From Sphingomonas sp. 8AM (GTDB taxonomy: Bacteria > Pseudomonadota > Alphaproteobacteria > Sphingomonadales > Sphingomonadaceae): a DNA stretch of 64,000 bases. Numbering within the stretch: the first letter of the stretch is position 1; the number at the start of each line of letters is the position of its first letter. The stretch covers positions 1,436,224-1,500,223 of the forward strand of contig NZ_LR733844.1 in NCBI RefSeq assembly GCF_902506455.1, read 5' to 3'. The position numbers and the translations under genes are program-made. The notes below the pieces were generated by a model. The model saw nothing but the letters and a program-made list of their open reading frames with translations, did no database searches and had not been told where the DNA came from. Below are positions 8,573 through 17,179 of the stretch, piece by piece.

Positions 8573-8941
8573 ATGACGCCCCGCATGTCCTTTGACGTCG
8601 ATCCCGCGCGCGATCTGGTGCGCATCACGCTGGCGGGCTTCTTCACCCCCGACGATGTCGGTCGCTTCGTCGCCGCGCGCGATGCCGCGCACCAGCAATT
8701 GCGGTGCGGCCCCAACGCGCACGCCACGCTGGTCGACATGCGCGCGATGCAGATCCAGTCGCAGGAGACGGTCACTGCTTTCCAACAAGTGCTCGGCGAC
8801 CCGCGTCATACGTCACGGAGATTGGCGTTCGTGGTGGCGCGCTCGCTGGCACGGTTGCAGATCAAGCGCGCCGCATCGGAGCGGCAGGCGTCCTACTTCA
8901 CCTCGGTAGAGGAAGCCGAGGCGTGGGTCACGGGACGGTAG
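8573..8941 (+). CDS. STAS/SpoIIAA-like small protein
   Basis: A 122-residue soluble protein (MTPRMSFDVDPARDLVRITLAGFFTPDDVGRF...). The pattern of an early beta hairpin, the ADxR-like HATLVDMRAM segment and a C-terminal helix (EEAEAWV) resembles the SpoIIAA/STAS-like group found in many proteobacteria, whose roles are mostly unknown. The ATG at 8573 is preferred because GAGGG sits six bases upstream. A GTG at 8534 in the same frame overlaps the region just after the glucanase stop and would add 13 residues. It may be co-transcribed with the glucanase gene. Confidence 0.65.
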   Translation: MTPRMSFDVDPARDLVRITLAGFFTPDDVGRFVAARDAAHQQLRCGPNAHATLVDMRAMQIQSQETVTAFQQVLGDPRHTSRRLAFVVARSLARLQIKRAASERQASYFTSVEEAEAWVTGR

Positions 8942-9301
8942 GCGAGGTTTACATAAGACTTCTTATCGGGAGCTTGTGCTGGAAACGCCAGATAGAAATG
9001 ACACCATCCCGCCAGATAGAGATGGCAAGGGCTGTGTGGAGCGAACCAATGCGCCGCTGCAGGATCACCTCGTTAAACCCATGCGGCTTCACCACATCTG
9101 CAGCATCGAAAACCTGTGCTGCCGCTAGATCACGACCGGAACGTTGCAAAACGTGAACTGCCGCGAACGAATGTGACCGAGCCCGCTGCTCGCGCAGCGG
9201 GTTGGGCGAGAGCCGAAACGTGACCGCATTAGCGAGGGCAGCGCTGCGCTTGGATGGGTGCCTCGGCATCGCCGCGCCCCCATCCAACAGGATAAACCTG
9301 A
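8942..9301. other. Intergenic region between convergent genes, no gene seen
   Basis: It holds two imperfect copies of GCCAGATAGAnATG (8987-9000 and 9011-9024), a perfect 8-bp hairpin CCCGCTGC/GCAGCGGG near 9182-9201, and TTGGATGGG...CCCATCCAA (about 9250-9287) a few bases past the arylsulfotransferase stop. The last two could act as transcription stops for the flanking genes. I find no convincing reading frame. Confidence 0.5.
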
Positions 9302-10870
9302 TTACAGGGTGACCCAGGTTACGCCGGGGTAAAGGCTCTTCATTCGAAACGCACGATAGAAAAAGGCGCCGTTCAGGCTGGTGAGCGACCATACGAGCTC
9401 GTGCTTATCGTCAGACGTGCGTTCTTGCACGACGGCCCCTGAGTCGACGCCGCAAAGATCGAACTCGAAATTGCCATTGTCGAGAACCTCGGCATTACCA
9501 CCGAACCGGCTGTACAACTCCGGTGGCAAGGTCACGCGTGAGCGGATAGTCACCAGCTTTGCCTGCTCGTCCACCCGAAAAATAGGCATGGTTGTGTAGC
9601 ACGGGGGAACACCAATATTGCCGCAAATGCCGCCATTCGCATTCACACGTTCGTTGCCGTTATCCATCAGGCTGAGATCGAACACCCCGGCGGACGATTG
9701 GCTGACGAATTCCGGGTAATGCTGAGCATATTGCCAGTCAGTCGGCTCCTTGCCGTTCGTGAGCTTGAAGTCGCCTCCGGGACCTAGCCGCCAGACCGAC
9801 GAGCCGTCACCCTGACCATTACGATAATTAACCTTCACTACCCAATGTTGGTGACGGATCGATATCAGGAAATTGCCGTCGGTCGGGGAGTAAGTAACGG
9901 CGTTCGCATGGGTCCAGTCCTGCGCTCCCATTGGGTGGCGGGCGACATCCAGATGATCGAAACTGTTCCACACCCAGGTCGGCTTCAGATCGGCGTCGAC
10001 ATCGATGACTACATCGCCCAACACCGATAGACCATCTACCACCTTCACCGTATTCGCGAGAAGCAGCCAATGGCCGTTCGGAAGCACCTCAACATGATGG
10101 TGGAAAACGCCGAGCTGGACGTTGAACCCCACCGCCGCAAGCTTGGTGTTGAGGTCCGCGATCGAGAGTTGCTTAACTGTCTCCCCGAGCAGGTTAAACT
10201 CCCGGATCAATGACTTGGTCGGATCCGGCTTCCCGGAAATCGGCAGCGTGGAACTTGGACCGAACGAACTGATGAAGTTGCCGTTTGCGAGTTGCTCGAT
10301 CCCGTTTGGCGTGAACGACTGCTCGTGATCCGACCACGGATAATACCAGATGATATTGCCCTGCAGGTCCACGACATAAGGCTGGTAAGGCGAAGCATTC
10401 GCCGTACTGATCAGCTCGACACCCGGCGAGGGCTTCTGTCCCGCGGCCGTCTCAGCCTTCAAACGGACCGCAGCGAGGTTTTCCGGCAATGATCCGGTCG
10501 TGAACGTCACATCATCGCTGACGCGCACCGAGCCGTTCGCATCCGTGATCTTGGCCCGCATATGGTATGTCGCATTGGCGCGCATTCCGGCAATGAGCAG
10601 CGACGCCAGACCGGCCGCCGTCACCGAGGTCTTGGACGTTGAAAATCCGTAACTGGTCGTTGGCCCAAACTCGGCTTCAACGGTCGACGACGCCTTCGCC
10701 GACGGGACCTTCAGGCGGGCGATCAAAGGATGAACGGTTTGCTCGACGCTTACCGTCACTGGGGATTCTGGCACTGCCGCCAGTGGTTCTTCAGAGTCGC
10801 CGCACCCCGCCAACATCAGTAGTGGAATTATGGCGGCCACCAAACCACCGATCAATCTTTTGCTACCCAT
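9302..10870 (-). CDS. Arylsulfate sulfotransferase (AssT-like) lipoprotein
   Basis: A 522-residue exported protein. The leader ends in a lipobox (LLMLAGC) followed by DSEE. An N-terminal immunoglobulin-like domain (about residues 30-130) precedes a six-bladed propeller of the PF05935 type. Diagnostic stretches are GNIIWYYPWSDHEQSF, GVFHHHVEVLPNGHWLLLA, DWTHANAVTYSPTDGNFLISIRHQHW and VWRLGPGGDF. The family moves sulfate between phenolic esters and phenols without PAPS, through a catalytic histidine; which histidine acts here was not determined. The ATG at 10870 is preceded by GGAAGG at good spacing; in-frame starts at 10876 and 10912 are less likely. It stands beside the exopolysaccharide cluster and reads in the same direction as its first unit. 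Confidence 0.85.
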   Translation of the reverse strand: MGSKRLIGGLVAAIIPLLMLAGCGDSEEPLAAVPESPVTVSVEQTVHPLIARLKVPSAKASSTVEAEFGPTTSYGFSTSKTSVTAAGLASLLIAGMRANATYHMRAKITDANGSVRVSDDVTFTTGSLPENLAAVRLKAETAAGQKPSPGVELISTANASPYQPYVVDLQGNIIWYYPWSDHEQSFTPNGIEQLANGNFISSFGPSSTLPISGKPDPTKSLIREFNLLGETVKQLSIADLNTKLAAVGFNVQLGVFHHHVEVLPNGHWLLLANTVKVVDGLSVLGDVVIDVDADLKPTWVWNSFDHLDVARHPMGAQDWTHANAVTYSPTDGNFLISIRHQHWVVKVNYRNGQGDGSSVWRLGPGGDFKLTNGKEPTDWQYAQHYPEFVSQSSAGVFDLSLMDNGNERVNANGGICGNIGVPPCYTTMPIFRVDEQAKLVTIRSRVTLPPELYSRFGGNAEVLDNGNFEFDLCGVDSGAVVQERTSDDKHELVWSLTSLNGAFFYRAFRMKSLYPGVTWVTL

Positions 10871-11145
10871 CTGCATCCTTCCGTCGCGGCGTGTCCGATT
10901 TTCCAGCTGCACGTTCCTGCCCCCGAGAGCGCAAGCGCTCCTTGGAGCACGACCGTTATCGAAACGGTCATCGAACCGCGGACAGTCGTCAATCAGTTAT
11001 CGTCAAAGCTCGGGCGAAGTAGACCGAAGTTGAGGTAATTTTCCTTTTATCGCAAAGTAATCAGTAGACGCGCATTGGTCCTGATTTCGCGAGATTGATG
11101 GCGAGCGGCCTCAGGCCTCACATTGTCGTAGGGGAGATGTTGCGA
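10871..11145. promoter_or_regulatory. Upstream region of the sulfotransferase gene
   Basis: This 275-base gap contains two small hairpins, GAGCGC/GCGCTC (10927-10940) and GACCGTT/AACGGTC (10951-10969), and an A/T-richer stretch around 11035-11100. The latter would suit a promoter for the minus-strand sulfotransferase gene or the end of the exopolysaccharide operon. No gene is apparent. Confidence 0.35.
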
Positions 11146-11466
11146 TTATCGACGCTTGTTGGGGCCGCGACGCTCTTCGTCGTTCGCCACTGCGAAAGCA
11201 GACAAGGCATTTGCCCGCGGGTTGTAGAAACGGTCAATGCGCGTGCGTAGTCGCGACTGAATCCGGTTCTGGACTCGGCCGTTCACCACGCCCATCGCAG
11301 TGACGCGCTCGGCATCCTCGCGGGTCTGGCGCTGTCCGATCTCCCCAGCCGCGGATTTGGCGACCTGCCCCGCGCGCGTCTGCGCGTGCGCAGTGGGAAT
11401 GGTTGCCGTAGTAAGCAAGGCGACGAGAACGGCAGTATATTGAACGAGACTGTTGTGCCGGCTCAT
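11146..11466 (-). CDS. Small secreted protein of the exopolysaccharide operon, unknown function
   Basis: A 106-residue protein with a clear signal peptide (MSRHNSLVQYTAVLVALLTTATIPTAHA) and a basic, Arg/Gln-rich mature part (GRVQNRIQSRLRTRIDRFYNPRANALSAF). The ATG overlaps the stop of the preceding gene (ATGA, 11463-11466), so it is the fifth gene of the wzy-wza-wzc unit. I do not recognise the family. The position suggests a periplasmic accessory of polysaccharide export or chain-length control, which is inference only. Confidence 0.7.
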   Translation of the reverse strand: MSRHNSLVQYTAVLVALLTTATIPTAHAQTRAGQVAKSAAGEIGQRQTREDAERVTAMGVVNGRVQNRIQSRLRTRIDRFYNPRANALSAFAVANDEERRGPNKRR

Positions 11467-12683
11467 TGCGGACGGCCCGACACGCGACGAATAGTGGCGA
11501 AGTCGACCTCTCCCATGAGGCCGCCCGCGGTTTCGCCGGCGGGTACGATCAGCGAAAGCCATTGCGCCGTGCACCCCGGATCGACCTGGAACGTGCCTTC
11601 TGCAGTCGGAGAAGCGTCCGGTGTCACCAGCTTCAACCGAAAGCGCGCAATCTCTGCGCCATCGGCACATTGGACGCTCCATGCCGGAACGGACTGCGCT
11701 GGCGTGAGCGACGTCAACCGGCTGAATATGGTGTAGCGACCGGGCGGCAGGAGGTGAAGTTGACGAACGACGCCTCCGCCCATCCCGGTTACAGCGGAGA
11801 ACACAAGCAGCCCACCCTCGCGACTGCTTTGGATGGAGGAACTGAGACCGACATCATTCTGCGGATTCCAGTCGAACGGCGACGGCACCGCCGGGTTGCC
11901 CGCAAAGCGCGGATACCGCGTCACGTCGCTGGCGTTGCCGGTAGCGCGCAGATAGATCCGTGCCGTGGCGAAATCGCGATCATGCACCAGCGCCCCAAGC
12001 AGCGATGCCTCCGCGCCTGCCGGCAACTTTACCCCGCGGCTGGTCAGATCCCGAAAAAGGATCGCAACCGCTCGATGGTTAGGGGCGGAAATCGCGGCAA
12101 AGTTTAGAAACGCTGGTCCCCATTCGCGACCGGCACGCAATTTAGGAATGAGTTCCTTGCGGATCGGCTCGTCGGCGATGGCATTCGCCAGCACAGGGAA
12201 CAGCACGTCCGGCGCGAGGCGCGACGTACGCAGCGCCAGGTCATATTGATGCAGCGCTTCGTGTATGTCGCCGCGCGACACGGCATATTCATTGGCCCAT
12301 AAATGGGTCTTGAACTCACGTCGGGAAAGCGTGCCACTATAGCCGAAGGCGCGGTGGGCGGCAGCGTCGTCGCCCCGCAGCCCAGCCTCGAAGCCGAGCG
12401 TCGCGGCGGCAGAGGCCGAGAGCGGATCGCGCAGTAAGGCGCGGCGGGCATAAGCCGCGGCCCGTCGCCAGCCCGAAGAGGACGAGCCATCGCCGATCAA
12501 CGCATCGGCCCGCGCCGTCAGGACGCGCGCGTTGTTTGACGCCAGCTCCATCGATAGTCCTGAAGGAGACTGTCGTAACGTCAACCCGAGCGACTGGCTG
12601 GCCGCGTAGACGCCCAGCCCCGCTGCCGCAGCGGCAAGCAGCCAGCGGGCGACGCAGTAATTGGAACCTACCGCCGTGGTCAA
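11463..12683 (-). CDS. Exported TPR-like protein in the exopolysaccharide operon, unknown function
   Basis: A 406-residue protein with an N-terminal membrane anchor or signal (CVARWLLAAAAAGLGVYAAS). Next comes a helical repeat region (about 45-230; ARRALLRDPLSASAAATLGF, GDIHEALHQYDLALRTS) and a beta-rich C-terminal domain (about 265-400; LHLLPPGRYTIFSRL...) that resembles a carbohydrate-binding-like sandwich. Translation starts with TTG overlapping the wzc stop (TTGA). Similar helical-repeat proteins accompany Wzc in sphingomonad-type clusters, but the exact function is unknown. A role in assembly of the export machinery is inferred. Confidence 0.75.
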   Translation of the reverse strand: MTTAVGSNYCVARWLLAAAAAGLGVYAASQSLGLTLRQSPSGLSMELASNNARVLTARADALIGDGSSSSGWRRAAAYARRALLRDPLSASAAATLGFEAGLRGDDAAAHRAFGYSGTLSRREFKTHLWANEYAVSRGDIHEALHQYDLALRTSRLAPDVLFPVLANAIADEPIRKELIPKLRAGREWGPAFLNFAAISAPNHRAVAILFRDLTSRGVKLPAGAEASLLGALVHDRDFATARIYLRATGNASDVTRYPRFAGNPAVPSPFDWNPQNDVGLSSSIQSSREGGLLVFSAVTGMGGGVVRQLHLLPPGRYTIFSRLTSLTPAQSVPAWSVQCADGAEIARFRLKLVTPDASPTAEGTFQVDPGCTAQWLSLIVPAGETAGGLMGEVDFATIRRVSGRPQ

Positions 12684-14887
12684 GCTGCATCCCTGTCGGT
12701 CGAGCGGCCATAGCCATAGCCATATTCATACCCATAGCCATAGTGCGCCTTGCTGGCGACGAACTTGGTCAGCACACCGCCCAAGATGCGGGCATTGGCG
12801 TTCGAAAGGCGTGCGAGGGCGGTTTGCACGAGGCTGGACCGTATCCCATGGGATTCGACGGCATAGATCACCCCTTCGACGCGACTGGCGATCAACGGTG
12901 CATCGGCAAGTCCCATCACCGGTGGCGAGTCGATAACAACATGATCGTAACGCTCTAGCAACCGCTCGAGCAGGATCTCGAGCCGGTTGCCGGTCAGCAG
13001 CTCCGCCGCGTTCGGAGGGATCGGGCCAGCCGACATCGCCGTAAAGCCAAGATCGACCATCTCGAACGTCATTTCATCTATATTGTCCGAGCCGGTTAGG
13101 AAGTTGCTGAGCCCATATTGATGATCCACGCCGCCGAGGTGGTGGATGGACGGCGAACGCATATCGCCGTCGATGAGGATAACCCGGCGCTGCGCGCGGG
13201 CTAGCATGGTGGCAAGAGCCAGCGCGGTAGTTGACTTGCCTTCTGCGGGTCGCGTGCTCGTAACCGCCAGCGAACGTGGAACGCCGTGTTCGGTCGTGAA
13301 CTGAAGGTTAGTCTGGATCGCCAGATAAGCATCGACCATGTCCGACTTCCGGTCGCGCAATGCGTCCTTCGGCTCTCCGTCGGCAAGCTTCGGCACCGAG
13401 CCGAGAAGCGGTAGCCCGAGCCGACGTTCCACCTCCGCCGGATCGGCGATCGCCTCATCAACCTGTTCAAGCGCGAACGTAAGCAACCCGCCAATCACCA
13501 GACCCATCAGCAGCGAGGCGACGAGATTGATCATGAGGCGTGGGCTGGACGGACGCTGCGGAACGTCCGCCGGATCAACGATCGAGATGTTATTGACGCC
13601 GACGCCGCCAGCGACACCGATTTCCTTGAAGCGCTGCAGCAGGCCATCATAGAGAACGCGGTTGGTATCCACCTCGCCCTGGTAGATATTGTACTGAATG
13701 CTGCGCCGCCGCTGGTCGAGATAATCGCTCTTCAACTGCTCGACCCGACGCTGCAGCGCGTTCTCCCGCGCGACCGCTTCCCGATAATCCGCCTCGAGCG
13801 AGCTGGAGACCCGACGTTCCTCACGCGCGATGCTTTGATCGATCTGATCGAGCTGCGTCTTGATGGCCTTTGCGGCCGGGTAAGCCGGTTCGAACTGGAC
13901 CATCATGCGCTGATATTCGGCGGACAGTTCCGCGCGACGTTGGCGGAGATTGTTGATGGCAACATTGCGCAACGCCTCGGTGGTAGCACCAGAGCGACCG
14001 CTCTGGTCGGACCGTGCCTGCGCCTGGATGCGATCGGCGGTCGCTTGCGACAACGCAGTATTCAACGAAGCGAGTTCGTCAGCGATGATCGAGCGTTCCG
14101 ATGTGGTGCGGCCACCATCGGCACTCGCAGTGGGAAGATTGATGATCCGCTCCTGCGCGGCATAGGCAACAAGCTGTCGTTGCGACTGATCGAGCCGATC
14201 TTTAAGCTGGGCGAGTTGCCGTTGCAGCGCCTCCCGGCCGTAGGAGGTCGCCTGGACCTTGCGTTCGAGATTGGTTTCGATGAAGCTCTGCGCCCAGCGA
14301 TTGGCCACTTTGGCGGAAAGCACCGCGTCGGGGCTGGTGAACATGATCTCGACGAGCCGCGACAGGCGGGTCGGATCGACACGCAGATTCTTCAGCAAGA
14401 CCTCTCCGGCGATACGTTGCCGATCGACACGTCCGCTGGCAGGATAGCGGCCGTTCGTCATCTCGAACGCCGGCTTGTCCTGATTGACGCCATACATCGT
14501 GAAGAACGCCGGGTCGTCGACCAGGCGGAGCTCTACCGCAACGCGCTCAGCAAGCGAACGTGAACGCAGCAAGCCATATTGCGTCTGGTAAAATTCCTGG
14601 TCGGCAATGCTAGTTTCACGCTCTACGCCCTGAAAGTCGGTTATCTTGCTTGATTCACGCGATATCTCGACTTGAGCCGTTGCAGTATATTTCGGTGTCA
14701 TCAGCAAGGTGACGACGAGGCCCGCGATCAGACAGACCGCAACCGTACCGAGTAACAGATATCGCCAACGAAGCGCGATGCGTAACAACTGCCGCAGCAA
14801 CGGCATCGACTCCCGATCCAGCCCACGGAAGTCGGCGCTTAGGGAAGAGCGGGGGCCGGTCGACGGCATAGTGGTAGGGAAGTTCAA
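12680..14887 (-). CDS. wzc: Polysaccharide co-polymerase / tyrosine autokinase (Wzc-like)
   Basis: A 735-residue fusion of a Wzz domain and a BY-kinase. A transmembrane helix at about 42-62 (YLLLGTVAVCLIAGLVVTLL), a long periplasmic coiled coil (about 200-400), a second transmembrane helix near 440 (LMINLVASLLMGLVIGGLL), then the kinase with Walker A STRPAEGKSTT, Walker A' VILIDGDMRSPS and Walker B HVVIDSPP. The C-terminus has a tyrosine cluster (HYGYGYEYGYGYG), the usual autophosphorylation site. It would control chain length and export with the adjacent OPX protein. The longest frame starts with TTG, 9 bases after an AGGG; an ATG six codons later is an alternative. Confidence 0.93.
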   Translation of the reverse strand: MNFPTTMPSTGPRSSLSADFRGLDRESMPLLRQLLRIALRWRYLLLGTVAVCLIAGLVVTLLMTPKYTATAQVEISRESSKITDFQGVERETSIADQEFYQTQYGLLRSRSLAERVAVELRLVDDPAFFTMYGVNQDKPAFEMTNGRYPASGRVDRQRIAGEVLLKNLRVDPTRLSRLVEIMFTSPDAVLSAKVANRWAQSFIETNLERKVQATSYGREALQRQLAQLKDRLDQSQRQLVAYAAQERIINLPTASADGGRTTSERSIIADELASLNTALSQATADRIQAQARSDQSGRSGATTEALRNVAINNLRQRRAELSAEYQRMMVQFEPAYPAAKAIKTQLDQIDQSIAREERRVSSSLEADYREAVARENALQRRVEQLKSDYLDQRRRSIQYNIYQGEVDTNRVLYDGLLQRFKEIGVAGGVGVNNISIVDPADVPQRPSSPRLMINLVASLLMGLVIGGLLTFALEQVDEAIADPAEVERRLGLPLLGSVPKLADGEPKDALRDRKSDMVDAYLAIQTNLQFTTEHGVPRSLAVTSTRPAEGKSTTALALATMLARAQRRVILIDGDMRSPSIHHLGGVDHQYGLSNFLTGSDNIDEMTFEMVDLGFTAMSAGPIPPNAAELLTGNRLEILLERLLERYDHVVIDSPPVMGLADAPLIASRVEGVIYAVESHGIRSSLVQTALARLSNANARILGGVLTKFVASKAHYGYGYEYGYGYGRSTDRDAA

Positions 14888-14898
14888 GGCCCGTCGCC

Positions 14899-15609
14899 CT
14901 ATTGGAGAAATGCGATAAGAGGCGCAGCCAAGATCGGCGAAAGGGAGACAAAGTCCCTGAACAACCGTCGTTGCGGAGAGTCACCTACGACAATCACGTC
15001 GTTCGCGTAAATTGCCGGATCAGCATACAATCCCTGCCGGATCGAGGCGATGTTGTAGAGCCCCGCCATGCGGCGGCCATTCACGGTCCGAAGAATAACG
15101 ACATCATCCACCCTGGCGAACTCAGACAGCCCCTTGGCCGAAGCCACGGCGCGGATCAGCGTCATCTGGTTCGTGACCGGGTATAGCCCGGGCTCCACAA
15201 CCTGGCCGTCAACAGTCACTACCTGGCTCACCGAACTCTTGATGTTGACCGTGACTTCAGGGTTGCGGACGTAGCGTCCCCGCAGCGCATCCTCGATCTG
15301 CTTGGCAAGTTCCTCGGCCGTCTTGCCGCGCGCATCGACCGTTCCTACCAAAGGCATCGAGATGCGACCGCCCGCGTCGACCTGCATTTCCCGGCTAAGA
15401 TCGGGAACGTTGAAGACGTCGATCCCGATCGTATCAAGCGGCCCGATCAGGCTCTGCCGATCGGAAGCGATAAGATCCTGCCGGTTGGGAGAAGGCAGCC
15501 CTGCCGAATCCGGCACGACGGTCAGGTCGCTTGTCGACCGAAGTGGTTCTCTGCCGCCGCATCCTGCCAGACACAGCAGGATCACGAAGGCGATGACGGG
15601 CTTACGCAT
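14899..15609 (-). CDS. wza: Polysaccharide export lipoprotein (OPX family, Wza/GumB-like)
   Basis: A 236-residue protein with a lipoprotein signal (VILLCLAGC). The Poly_export domain follows (IGPLDTIGIDVFNVPDLSREMQVDAGGRISMPLVGTVDARGKT, about residues 55-97), then a SLBB domain (VTVDGQVVEPGLYPV) and a C-terminal segment that may form the membrane-spanning helix (FVSLSPILAAPLIAFLQ). It is shorter than E. coli Wza and closer to GumB. It would form the outer-membrane exit channel with Wzc, whose gene begins 11 bases downstream. Confidence 0.92.
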   Translation of the reverse strand: MRKPVIAFVILLCLAGCGGREPLRSTSDLTVVPDSAGLPSPNRQDLIASDRQSLIGPLDTIGIDVFNVPDLSREMQVDAGGRISMPLVGTVDARGKTAEELAKQIEDALRGRYVRNPEVTVNIKSSVSQVVTVDGQVVEPGLYPVTNQMTLIRAVASAKGLSEFARVDDVVILRTVNGRRMAGLYNIASIRQGLYADPAIYANDVIVVGDSPQRRLFRDFVSLSPILAAPLIAFLQ

Positions 15610-15654
15610 GCAAGATTTGTGTCCGTTGAGGAGCGCGGGCTATACGAGGTCGAT

Positions 15655-17028
15655 TCATTTGCGTAAAGCATCGCGGCTGACGGGAACGTGGCGCTCCGCG
15701 ATCAGAACCGCAGCGATCGCGATCAATGCCATGATCATCGGCGTGCGCGCTGGATAGTCGACCAGGCTGGCGAGCGTGATCAGCAGCAGCATCGCCCCTC
15801 CAAATCGCGCCGGAGCCCGTCCGGCTCGGTCCGCCCAGACCGGCAATCCCGCTCTCGCCGCCCAGCCGAGCGCCACGACCAGCAAGATGATCGCGGGCAG
15901 ACCGCCGTCGAGTACAATTTCAACAAGGTCGCTGTGAGCGTGGTTGAAGAACGTCAGCTTCAGCAGCGCGTCGGGCTCATGCATCCGGAACAGTGCCTCG
16001 AATGAGCCGAACCCCGACCCGAACGGAAAATAGCGCGCCACCATGTCCAGGACGGTGGGCAGCGCTCGCGACCGCATGTCTTCTCCCGCGGACAAGGCGA
16101 GCAGCCGATCGATCGACACGGCGCGCCCGGCGGTGACGGTGATGACCGCCAGCCCGACCGACACGATCACCGCTGCCGCGAGCAATGCCCAGCGCAGCCA
16201 TATCGGCGCGTTACGAAGCCGCCCGTGAAGCGGGCGCCAGGCGATAATCGCTGCCAGCACTATCGCCAACACGCCCAGCGCCAGACCGGTACGGGACCCT
16301 GAGGCCAAGATCATCAACAGGAACCAGATCGTCGCAGCGCCCGCGAGCGCCAACCGCCAGGATGCACCGTGCTGTCGTTCTGCCACCCATGCCGCACCGG
16401 CCACGATACCGATCGCGAGCAGCAACGCCTGATGGTTGACGTTAGCGAATATCCCGGTCGCCGTTCCGACGGTTTCGTTAATGAAGGGATTGTCCCCAAA
16501 GGCACGAGACAGCTGCAGCACGGCGATCGTTGCGCTGAAGATTGTCAGCAAGAAAACAAACAGCGGCAGCTGCGCCCGAGTGCGGGTCTCCAGCCCGATT
16601 GCCAAGAAGAGCATCGCCGCGGGCACCAGCAGCGACAGGAGGGCGTTTAGCGTGGCATCGGGCGAGATGGCGATCGGCCGCCAAGGCTGCGGCATGCCCG
16701 CGACCCGCGCAGCGTCGAGAAAAGGCTCGCGCCCCGGCAAGGTCGACCACAAGGAAGGGGGCAGCGGCACAAGCTGTAGCAACGGCAGCAAGATCGCAGC
16801 CACCAGGATCAGGATCGGCCATCGAAACCCGGACCGTATCAATGGCGTTCCAGAAACGAGCAACGTGGCGATGACGAGCCCGGCAGAGGCCCGAACAATT
16901 GCCTGCCCCAGCACGTCGGCACGCGATGCACCACCAGCGATGGCCAAGCATGCCAGAAAGGCCACTAACAGGACCACGGACAAGGAAACAGGCGATCGAG
17001 CTCGATTTTTTCGCTTCGTTCGTACCAT
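15655..17028 (-). CDS. O-antigen ligase/polymerase-like membrane protein (Wzy_C family)
   Basis: A 457-residue protein with about a dozen hydrophobic segments and the large periplasmic loop of Wzy/WaaL-type proteins. The conserved stretch is RYFPFGSGFGSFEALFRMHEPDALLKLTFFNHAHSDLVEIVLDGGLP (about 315-360), including the H-A-H-S-D motif. It should polymerise Und-PP-linked repeat units or ligate chains. The ATG at 17028 has a GAGG site eight bases upstream. A second, unrelated polymerase-like protein (EpsG type) is encoded at 21234-22502, so this cluster has two candidates for the polymerisation step. Confidence 0.85.
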   Translation of the reverse strand: MVRTKRKNRARSPVSLSVVLLVAFLACLAIAGGASRADVLGQAIVRASAGLVIATLLVSGTPLIRSGFRWPILILVAAILLPLLQLVPLPPSLWSTLPGREPFLDAARVAGMPQPWRPIAISPDATLNALLSLLVPAAMLFLAIGLETRTRAQLPLFVFLLTIFSATIAVLQLSRAFGDNPFINETVGTATGIFANVNHQALLLAIGIVAGAAWVAERQHGASWRLALAGAATIWFLLMILASGSRTGLALGVLAIVLAAIIAWRPLHGRLRNAPIWLRWALLAAAVIVSVGLAVITVTAGRAVSIDRLLALSAGEDMRSRALPTVLDMVARYFPFGSGFGSFEALFRMHEPDALLKLTFFNHAHSDLVEIVLDGGLPAIILLVVALGWAARAGLPVWADRAGRAPARFGGAMLLLITLASLVDYPARTPMIMALIAIAAVLIAERHVPVSRDALRK

Positions 17029-17179
17029 GCCCGTCCTCAATTCCGTCGATCCTTTGCCACTGCCACGACGGCGCAGCAATGCGCAATTACAGCTTGGACG
17101 ATCCGGTCGGCGGCTTGTTGCTCCACCTCGACTGCTCGACTATCGCACCCGCACCGCTCGCTTATGGATCGGAGCTCAC
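17029..17179. promoter_or_regulatory. Divergent promoter region between two exopolysaccharide units
   Basis: These 151 bases separate the minus-strand polymerase operon from the plus-strand aminotransferase operon and must contain both promoters. No operator-like palindrome stands out. Confidence 0.4.

Noticed and set aside
9162..9301. Possible small RNA gene suggested by two hairpins
   Set aside because: The hairpins are short, no promoter or U-tract is visible, and a role as gene-end structures is simpler.
16436..17179. Upstream extension of the aminotransferase reading frame
   Set aside because: It overlaps the polymerase gene on the other strand and lies before the conserved N-terminus; the GTG at 17180 has a proper ribosome-binding site.
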